DNA of 13,095 nucleotides, from assembly GCA_964437215.1 (NCBI GenBank), contig CAYTFZ010000074.1, positions 1 to 13,095 on the forward strand, read 5' to 3'. A program made the translations under genes and the position numbers. The notes under the pieces are model-generated. The model saw only the letters and a program-made list of their open reading frames with translations. It ran no database searches and was not told the DNA's origin. Within the stretch, counting starts at the first letter, position 1; every line of letters starts with the position of its first letter. Origin of the DNA: JAAYAN01 sp964437215. GTDB lineage: Bacteria; Bacteroidota; Ignavibacteria; Ignavibacteriales; Melioribacteraceae. Positions 7,572-13,095 of the stretch are shown one piece after another.

Positions 7572-8711
7572 ATAAAGACTGTTAACAAAATCTCTTGTTT
7601 TACGGTCGAATTCAAAAATTGTTTCCAAACAAGGCGACTGTATATTCTCAAATTTATTTAATGCCGTTGTAATAATTTCAGGTATCTGCATAAAACCTAT
7701 TTTCCCTTTTAAAAACTTGTCAACAGCAATTTCGTTGGCTGCGTTCAAAATGCACGGTGTAATTCCGCCGGATTCCATAACATCATAAGCCAGCTTGAGA
7801 CATTCAAATTTATCAATATCCGGCTCGTAAAAACTTATTTGATGTATTTCCGGGAAATTAGTTTCAACATATTTACTGCAGAAACGTTCCGGATAACTTA
7901 ATGCATATTGAATAGGAAGTTTCATATCGGGCAGACTTATCTGTGCTTTTATTGATCCGTCAATAAATTCCACCATCGAATGAATAACAGATTGGGGATG
8001 AATTATTACATCAATTTTTTCTTTAGGAAGATTAAAAAGCCATTTGGCTTCAATAACTTCCAGCCCTTTGTTCATCATAGTTGCCGAATCGATTGTAATT
8101 TTATTTCCCATCGACCAGTTGGGGTGATTAAGCGCTTCGGAAACAGTAACTTTTTGGAGCTCGTGTTTTTCTTTTTTCCGGAAAGGACCGCCCGAAGCTG
8201 TAAGAATTAATTTATGCACTTCCGATTTTTTTTCGCCTTCAAGACATTGAAATATCGCGCTGTGTTCACTGTCCACCGGTATCATTTCTGCACCGCAGCT
8301 GCTTATCAGTTTTGTTATGATTTCGCCGGCAACAACCAGTGTCTCTTTATTTGCAAGAGCAATCCTTTTTTTCTTTTTAATACCTTCAATGGTCGGCGCA
8401 AGTCCTGCAAAACCAACTAAAGCCGAAACAAGAATATCGTAATCATCATAACCTGCCAATTGAAGCAGCCCTTTTTCACCTTTTAAAATGCTGCATTTAT
8501 TACCAATTATTCGTTCAAGCTCCTGGGCTTTCAATTCGTCGGTAACTACAACCGTATCAGGACTGAATTCATCTATCTGTTGTTCCAGCAGACCGATATT
8601 TTTATTTACTGTAAGACCTTTTACTTTGAATTTATCAGGAAATTCGCGTATTACATTTAAAGTATTCACACCAATTGAACCGGTGGAACCAAGAATAATT
8701 ACATTTTTCAT
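7569..8711 (-). CDS. dxr: 1-deoxy-D-xylulose 5-phosphate reductoisomerase
   Basis: Converts 1-deoxy-D-xylulose 5-phosphate to 2-C-methyl-D-erythritol 4-phosphate with NADPH and a divalent metal, the committed step of the MEP isoprenoid pathway in the cytosol. The 380-residue length is typical. Visible motifs are the NADPH-binding GSTGSIG (8-14), ALANKETLV (118-126) and the metal ligands D147 and E149 in VDSEHSAIFQ. Also present are substrate-site SGGPFR (173-178), HPNWSMGNKITIDSATMMNK (196-215) and E218 in the following GLE, the third metal ligand by alignment with the E. coli enzyme. The C-terminal helical domain (GGITPCILNAANEIAV, 315-330) is intact. I place the start at ATG 8711 rather than the adjacent in-frame TTG at 8714; a weak AGG lies just upstream. 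It is followed by rseP after 17 bases, a neighbour pair common in bacteria. Its presence implies the MEP route, not mevalonate. Confidence 0.97.
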   Translation of the reverse strand: MKNVIILGSTGSIGVNTLNVIREFPDKFKVKGLTVNKNIGLLEQQIDEFSPDTVVVTDELKAQELERIIGNKCSILKGEKGLLQLAGYDDYDILVSALVGFAGLAPTIEGIKKKKRIALANKETLVVAGEIITKLISSCGAEMIPVDSEHSAIFQCLEGEKKSEVHKLILTASGGPFRKKEKHELQKVTVSEALNHPNWSMGNKITIDSATMMNKGLEVIEAKWLFNLPKEKIDVIIHPQSVIHSMVEFIDGSIKAQISLPDMKLPIQYALSYPERFCSKYVETNFPEIHQISFYEPDIDKFECLKLAYDVMESGGITPCILNAANEIAVDKFLKGKIGFMQIPEIITTALNKFENIQSPCLETIFEFDRKTRDFVNSLY

Positions 8712-8801
8712 CAAAAACCTGTTAACGAAAAAAAATGAAGTTAAAAAATTAAAATAGAAATTTAAAAATAAGATAACCGGGTGAATGTTAAAAGGATAAT
8801 A

Positions 8802-9469
8802 TCAAGTATGATTACTAAGATACTCTTTAAATATTCCCTCTAATTCCGAAAATTTGCCGTCTTCGAGGCGCAAAGCGAGAAATGAAGCGAAATTATTTAA
8901 AACTATCACTGCGTTTTTGCCAGTATCTTTTTCTTCCAGCGAAGTAAGCAGTTCGGCAATAGTTGCATTAACAATTTGAATTTGTTTGTACAGTTTATCC
9001 ATCTCTTTTAATTCCCAATCAGGTTTTTCTCCGTTACTTTGCCGCAGGTATTGGGCAACAAGATACATTGATAAAGCGCGGTAGCTGGTTTCTTCGATTG
9101 TGGCAAACGGAAGATGAAATTTAATTAATGGCTTAAGTTTACTCATTACAGGGCAGCAGCTTCCTGCCATAAGAATTCCTGCCATTGAGCTTAACGCATC
9201 CTGTACAGTAGTTTTTTTTTCGTAATTTCTTTGGGGTGTTTCAACCGTTAACTGAACCTTTTCGTATGAGGGAAAACCGGTGAAGAACGAAACAGCTTTG
9301 TTTAGATTTAATAATACAGGGCAGTATTTATATCTTTGTTCATCAAGACTGCATATTTCGCAGCGGAAATTTTTTAACAAAGCCCAGTCCGGTTTTTTGC
9401 TTTCAGTAAATCCGTCAACTTCCAGATTATCATCCAAAACCACGGTAAAAGTTTTCTCTAAATCTTTTG
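8802..9469 (-). CDS. DUF6901-like cysteine-containing protein of unknown function, N-terminus lost in gap
   Basis: 221 residues are visible from the gap edge (KDLEKTFTVVLDDNLEVDGF...) to TGA 8804-8802. The frame stays open into the N run, so the in-frame GTG at 9443 is probably an internal valine and the true start lies in the gap, perhaps only 5-15 residues away. The body has CEIC at 36-39, YCPV with C49, then MAGSCCPVMSK (100-110; C104, C105), KFHLPFATIEETSYRA (116-131) with H118, a helical tail with PDW at 149-151 and LYKQIQIVNATIAELL (159-174). The CPVM.KL.P..KFHLPFAT.EET pattern is what I remember of the uncharacterised DUF6901 family; that assignment is from memory and unverified. The clustered Cys suggest a metal or redox site, an inference only. 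No signal peptide or membrane helix is visible. It sits between the flavoprotein gene and dxr on the same strand. Confidence 0.75.
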
Positions 9470-9569
9470 NNNNNNNNNNNNNNNNNNNNNNNNNNNNNNN
9501 NNNNNNNNNNNNNNNNNNNNNNNNNNNNNNNNNNNNNNNNNNNNNNNNNNNNNNNNNNNNNNNNNNNNN
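9470..9569. other. Assembly gap (100 N) between the flavoprotein and DUF6901-like genes
   Basis: Exactly 100 Ns, a second unknown-length placeholder. It hides the C-terminal part of the flavoprotein (about 60-70 residues by usual family length), its stop, any spacer, and the start of the next gene. That needs more than about 200 bases, so the real gap is probably larger than shown and could hold a small extra gene. Confidence 0.97.
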
Positions 9570-10312
9570 TTTTCTGCGGCAATTACTTCCTCGCTGAATT
9601 TATTCTTAATCATTCGAGCCATTCCGGCTTTACGTAAGACTAAAGTTGTATCAGTATCCGTTGCTTCAACAAGTTTTTGTTTATAATTTTGATGAGCCGA
9701 TGATTCTTCCGTTGATGCAAAAAGTGTCCCTATTTGCACTCCCTGAGCTCCAAGAGCCAAAGCTGCAAGAACACCTCTGCCATCAGAAATTCCTCCGGCG
9801 GCAATAACAGGAATTTTTAGATTATCCGCTAATTGCGGAGTTAAAGCAAAAGTAGTCAATTCATCAAGCCCGTTGTGTCCGCCAGCTTCAACGCCTTCGC
9901 CAACAACAGCATCGCAGCCAACACTTTCAGCTTTCAATCCGAATTTTACAGAAGAAACAACATGAACAACAGTAATTCCCGCGTTTTTAAATTTTTCGAT
10001 ATACTTACCGGGATGACCTGCCGAAGAAAAAACAATCTTCACGCCTTCTTCAATTGTTACATTAATTAAATCTTCAACATCGCCGCGGAGTAAAGGAATA
10101 TTTATCCCAAAAGGTTTTTCGGTGGCAGCTCTGCATTTTTGAATATGTTCGCGCAAAAGATCAGCTTTCATTGAACCTGCACCGATTAACCCAAGTCCTC
10201 CGCATTCCGAAACAGCAGAGGCAAGACGCCAGCCTGATACCCAAACCATTCCGCCTTGAATAATAGGGTACTTAATATTTAATAATGCAGTGACTTTATT
10301 CACAATATTCAT
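9570..10312 (-). CDS. Nitronate monooxygenase / FabK-like FMN protein, C-terminus lost in gap
   Basis: A TIM-barrel FMN flavoprotein of the 2-nitropropane dioxygenase family, with 247 residues visible of an expected 310-320. Motifs are PIIQGGMVWVSGWRLASAVS (16-35) at the first strand, GGLGLIGAGSM (38-48), KPFGINIPLL (66-75), the family signature GEGVEAGGHNG (138-148), the phosphate-binding loop VIAAGGISDGRG (169-180) and GVQIGTLFASTEES (191-204). Members either oxidise alkyl nitronates to carbonyl compounds and nitrite, or act as enoyl-ACP reductase II (FabK) in fatty acid synthesis. Sequence motifs alone do not separate these, and no fatty-acid genes lie nearby, so I leave the symbol empty. 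ATG 10312 has GAGGAA a few bases upstream. The reading beyond 9570 into Ns is meaningless. It is first in the minus-strand block and diverges from metK across 171 bases. Confidence 0.9.
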
Positions 10313-10355
10313 TTTATTTCCTCATTAAATTTAATTTCTAAATCTATTGAACTGG

Positions 10356-10369
10356 TTGGAAATTTCCAA
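10356..10369. promoter_or_regulatory. Perfect 14-base palindrome in the divergent metK / flavoprotein spacer
   Basis: TTGGAAATTTCCAA is a perfect inverted repeat in the 171-base region between two divergent genes, 44 bases before the flavoprotein ATG and 115 before the metK ATG. A dimeric repressor could bind such a site. On the minus strand its TTGGAA half could also be a weak -35 with TAGATT 17 bases on. In AT-rich DNA a 14-base palindrome can arise by chance, so function is speculative. Confidence 0.35.
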
Positions 10370-10380
10370 AAAATTGAATT

Positions 10381-10408
10381 TTGAAAAGTAAATAATTAAA
10401 TTTGTAAT
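10381..10408 (+). promoter_or_regulatory. Candidate sigma70-type promoter for metK-ahcY
   Basis: TTGAAA (10381-10386) and TGTAAT (10403-10408) each match the -35 and -10 consensus at five of six positions, with a 16-base spacer. It would give a leader of roughly 70 bases before metK. This is the best pair in the spacer, but AT-rich DNA yields such matches easily. Confidence 0.4.
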
Positions 10409-10483
10409 CTTATTTTAGGAAACTGGAATTAAGAAAAAATTGTTTTTCCCAAAAATATTTATTTAATATTAACAGAGGTCATA

Positions 10484-11647
10484 ATGTCATACTTTTTTAC
10501 ATCCGAATCGGTTTCTGAAGGACATCCCGATAAAGTTGCCGATGCAATATCCGACGGGGTATTGGATGCAATATTTTCCGAAGATCCGATGGCGAGAGTT
10601 GCCTGCGAAACATTTGTTACTACCGGACTTGTTCTTGTTGGCGGTGAAATTACAACTACAGCTTATGTAGATATTCAGGAAGTAGTGAGAAACACAGTTA
10701 AAAAAATAGGTTATACCGAAGCAGAATATAAATTTGATAGCGAATCCTGCTCGGTTTTAAATGCAATTCATTCGCAATCGCCCGACATTGCAATGGGTGT
10801 TGATACAGGAGGAGCCGGAGATCAGGGAATTATGTTCGGATATGCCTGCGACCAGACGCCAGAATTAATGCCAATGCCTATAGTCTATGCGCACAAACTT
10901 GTAAAAAAACTTGCTGACGTTCGCAGGATGAAAAATACACCTATGCCTTATCTTCGTCCGGATGCAAAATCGCAGGTAACAGTTGAATATGACGATAATC
11001 ATAAACCTCTGCGTGTGGATGCAGTTGTTGTTTCAACACAGCACGATGCAAAAGTTAGTCAGAAAAAGATTAAAGATGACGTTATAAAATATATTATTAA
11101 AGAAATAATCCCTGAAAAACTTCTTGATAAGAACACTAAATATTTTGTAAATCCTACAGGAAGATTTGAAATTGGCGGACCTCACGGCGATAGCGGTTTA
11201 ACCGGGCGTAAAATTATTGTTGACACTTACGGCGGCTGGGCTCCTCACGGCGGCGGCGCTTTTTCGGGTAAAGACCCGACCAAAGTTGACAGAAGCGCAA
11301 CTTATGCAGCACGCCACATTGCAAAAAATGTTGTTGCTGCAAAACTTGCCAAAGAATGTTTAGTGCAGGTTGCCTATGCAATAGGTGTTGCACAGCCTGT
11401 CTCAATTTTTGTTGATACAAAAGGCACAGGCGTAATTTCGGATAAAGAAATTTCTGAAATGATACAAAAGGAAGTTGACTTGACTCCCAAAGGGATTATA
11501 GAAAGATTAAAACTTAGAAGACCGATATATCAAAAAACATCTTCTTACGGTCACTTTGGTAGAAACGATAAAGATTTTACCTGGGAGCAGCTTGATTTAG
11601 TGCCTCTTTTTGGTAAATATAAAACAAATAGCAAAGGAAAGAAATAA
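10484..11647 (+). CDS. metK: S-adenosylmethionine synthase (methionine adenosyltransferase)
   Basis: Makes S-adenosylmethionine from methionine and ATP, releasing phosphate and diphosphate; a cytosolic homotetramer in characterised bacteria. The 387 residues match the bacterial length. Signatures are SEGHPDKVADAISD (11-24) at the ATP/metal site, GAGDQGIMFGYA (110-121), KSQVTVEY (162-169), NPTGRFEIGGPHGDSGLTGR (223-242), and the phosphate-binding GGGAFSGKDPTKVDRSA (256-272). All three domains are complete. AGAGGT at 10474-10479 supports ATG 10484. The stop overlaps the ahcY start by one base, so the two are translated from one message. I looked for and did not find a SAM riboswitch in the leader. 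The short basic tail (NSKGKK) is unremarkable. Confidence 0.98.
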   Translation: MSYFFTSESVSEGHPDKVADAISDGVLDAIFSEDPMARVACETFVTTGLVLVGGEITTTAYVDIQEVVRNTVKKIGYTEAEYKFDSESCSVLNAIHSQSPDIAMGVDTGGAGDQGIMFGYACDQTPELMPMPIVYAHKLVKKLADVRRMKNTPMPYLRPDAKSQVTVEYDDNHKPLRVDAVVVSTQHDAKVSQKKIKDDVIKYIIKEIIPEKLLDKNTKYFVNPTGRFEIGGPHGDSGLTGRKIIVDTYGGWAPHGGGAFSGKDPTKVDRSATYAARHIAKNVVAAKLAKECLVQVAYAIGVAQPVSIFVDTKGTGVISDKEISEMIQKEVDLTPKGIIERLKLRRPIYQKTSSYGHFGRNDKDFTWEQLDLVPLFGKYKTNSKGKK

Positions 11648-12969
11648 TGAGCGAAGTATTAAATAAAACAAAATATCTTCCGTATAAAGTAAAAGATATT
11701 TCTTTAGCTGAATGGGGAAGAGAAGAAATACGTCTTGCCGAAGCCGAAATGCCAGGATTAATGGCAATCCGCAAAGAATTCGGAAAGCTAAAACCGTTGA
11801 AAGGCGCAAGAATTGCAGGATGCCTTCACATGACTATTCAAACTGCCGTTTTAATTGAAACGCTTGTAGAACTTGGAGCAGAAGTTACCTGGTCATCCTG
11901 CAACATTTTTTCCACTCAAGATCACGCAGCTGCCGCGATTGCCAAAGCCGGCATTCCGGTTTATGCCTGGAAAGGTATGAATGCTGAAGAATTCGATTGG
12001 TGTATTGAGCAGACTTTGTTTTTCGGCGAAGACAGAAAACCTTTAAATATGATTCTTGATGACGGCGGCGATCTTACAAATATGGTACTCGATAAATATC
12101 CCGAACTTGTAAAAGATATCCGCGGAATTTCGGAAGAAACTACAACAGGCGTTCACCGACTTTATGAACGAGCCGAAAAAGGAACTCTTCCTATCCCGGC
12201 AATTAACGTGAACGATTCTGTTACAAAATCTAAATTCGATAACAAATACGGCTGCCGCGAATCTTTGGTTGACGCAATCCGCAGAGCAACAGATTTAATG
12301 CTTGCCGGAAAAGTTGCTGTAGTTGCAGGTTACGGCGATGTTGGTAAAGGTTCCGCCCAATCGCTACAAAGCACAGGCTGCCGCGTTATTGTAACAGAAA
12401 TAGATCCGATTTGCGCGCTGCAAGCTGCAATGGACGGCTACGAAGTTAAGAAAATGGAAGATGCTGTTAAACGTGCAAACATTGTTGTAACTGCTACCGG
12501 TAATTGCGATATCGTGCGCGGCGAGCATTTTAAAATGATGAAGGATAAAACCGTTGTTTGTAACATCGGTCATTTCGATCACGAAATTGATATGGCCTGG
12601 TTGAACAAAAATTATGGAAACACTAAGAAAACTGTTAAACCGCAAGTTGATATTTACAACGTTGACGGAAAAGAAATAATTGTACTTGCCGAAGGAAGAC
12701 TTGTAAACCTCGGCTGCGCTACCGGTCATCCGTCATTTGTAATGTCAAATTCGTTTACAAATCAGGTACTTGCGCAACTTGAACTCTGGAATAATTCAGC
12801 AGATTATGAAAATAAAGTATATGTTCTTCCTAAACATCTCGATGAAAAAGTAGCAAAACTTCATCTTGAAAAAATTGGAGTTGAACTTGATACTTTAACT
12901 GAAAAACAGGCGAAGTATATCGGGGTGAAAGTTGAAGGACCGTTTAAACCCGATTATTATAGATATTGA
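11647..12969 (+). CDS. ahcY: Adenosylhomocysteinase (S-adenosylhomocysteine hydrolase)
   Basis: Reversibly splits S-adenosylhomocysteine into adenosine and homocysteine using tightly bound NAD, relieving product inhibition of methyltransferases. 440 residues, complete. Motifs are CLHMTIQTAVLIETL (59-73), SSCNIFSTQDHAAAAI (83-98), LDDGGDLT (137-144), ISEETTTGVHRL (161-172), NDSVTKSKFDNKYGCRES (189-206), the Rossmann GYGDVGKG (228-235), NIGHFDHEID (306-315), LGCATGHPSFVMS (355-367) and the conserved C-terminal KPDYYRY (434-440). The length is close to the animal enzymes and lacks the extra segment of roughly 40 residues seen in many bacterial homologues near the substrate domain. It starts at ATG 11647 in TAATG with the metK stop, implying translational coupling, and ends before the terminator at 12988. 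The product pairing points to AhcY rather than a Pfs/LuxS route for SAH recycling. Confidence 0.98.
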   Translation: MSEVLNKTKYLPYKVKDISLAEWGREEIRLAEAEMPGLMAIRKEFGKLKPLKGARIAGCLHMTIQTAVLIETLVELGAEVTWSSCNIFSTQDHAAAAIAKAGIPVYAWKGMNAEEFDWCIEQTLFFGEDRKPLNMILDDGGDLTNMVLDKYPELVKDIRGISEETTTGVHRLYERAEKGTLPIPAINVNDSVTKSKFDNKYGCRESLVDAIRRATDLMLAGKVAVVAGYGDVGKGSAQSLQSTGCRVIVTEIDPICALQAAMDGYEVKKMEDAVKRANIVVTATGNCDIVRGEHFKMMKDKTVVCNIGHFDHEIDMAWLNKNYGNTKKTVKPQVDIYNVDGKEIIVLAEGRLVNLGCATGHPSFVMSNSFTNQVLAQLELWNNSADYENKVYVLPKHLDEKVAKLHLEKIGVELDTLTEKQAKYIGVKVEGPFKPDYYRY

Positions 12970-12987
12970 TTTTTGCAGTTGGTTTTT

Positions 12988-13022
12988 AAACGCCGCCTAT
13001 TTTCAGGCGGCGTTTTTGTTTT
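12988..13022 (+). terminator. Strong rho-independent terminator after ahcY
   Basis: AAACGCCGCCT (12988-12998) pairs perfectly with AGGCGGCGTTT (13005-13015) around a six-base loop, followed by a T-rich tail (TTTTTGTTTT). It ends the metK-ahcY unit 18 bases past the stop. I see nothing further in the last 73 bases of the window. Confidence 0.93.
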
Positions 13023-13095
13023 AAATAGTATTTTGCTGCCGAGTAAAGGTTTTAATTCAAAAATGTTTTTTGAACAAGCAATATTGAATTTTTAT

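Noticed and set aside
8712..8801. Promoter for dxr in the 90-base spacer
   Set aside because: The spacer is AT-rich with only poor matches to -35/-10 elements; nothing stood above background.
10409..10483. SAM-sensing riboswitch in the metK leader
   Set aside because: The leader is short and AT-rich, with none of the conserved helices or G/C-rich core of SAM-I, SAM-II or SAM/SAH classes that I could make out, and no terminator hairpin before the start.
12364..12729. 121-codon minus-strand frame inside ahcY
   Set aside because: It lies wholly inside a highly conserved enzyme gene and reads as an antisense shadow.
1..13095. Mobile element, CRISPR array, toxin-antitoxin or defence system
   Set aside because: No transposase, integrase, nuclease, direct-repeat array, terminal inverted repeat or small paired genes were seen; the content is housekeeping.

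Overview
The window looks like an AT-rich chromosomal contig, probably a scaffolded draft or metagenome-assembled genome, because it contains two runs of exactly 100 N (6205-6304 and 9470-9569). Gene content, low GC, clear Shine-Dalgarno sites before several genes and the styles of RseP, PriA, YIP1 and FabK/nitronate monooxygenase-like proteins suggest the Bacteroidota/Chlorobiota/Ignavibacteriota group, with Ignavibacteria as my best guess. That placement is an inference from general character, not from a marker gene.

Layout. At the left edge, bases 1-692 on the minus strand hold a real but unrecognised protein whose C-terminus runs off the window. Divergent from it is a five-helix YIP1-type membrane protein (826-1638, +), closed by a hairpin terminator. 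A PfkB-family sugar kinase follows (1685-2578, +) and collides tail to tail with a soluble PAS histidine kinase (2575-3696, -); their stop codons overlap. From there to 10312 every gene lies on the minus strand. In order of transcription these are a nitronate monooxygenase/FabK-like flavoprotein (3' end lost in a gap), a cysteine-containing protein resembling DUF6901 (5' end lost in the same gap), dxr, rseP (3' end lost in a gap), priA (5' end lost in that gap) and the histidine kinase. A 171-base divergent region with a 14-base perfect palindrome and a plausible sigma70-type promoter separates this block from metK-ahcY (+). Those two share one base (TAATG) and end in a strong terminator at 12988-13022.

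How the genes work together. metK and ahcY form a compact SAM-use unit: MetK makes S-adenosylmethionine and AhcY removes the S-adenosylhomocysteine left by methyl transfer. dxr (committed step of the MEP isoprenoid pathway) and rseP (intramembrane site-2 protease) are a common bacterial neighbour pair; here the dxr stop directly abuts the rseP ribosome binding site. PriA (replication restart helicase) follows on the same strand. The other genes have no clear functional link to these.

Cautions. A naive reading joins RseP and PriA into one 1244-residue protein, and extends the flavoprotein into its neighbour; both are artefacts of reading through placeholder Ns. I found no mobile element, CRISPR array, tRNA, rRNA or defence system. 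This is mostly ordinary housekeeping DNA, and the least explained items are the left-edge protein and the DUF6901-like protein.
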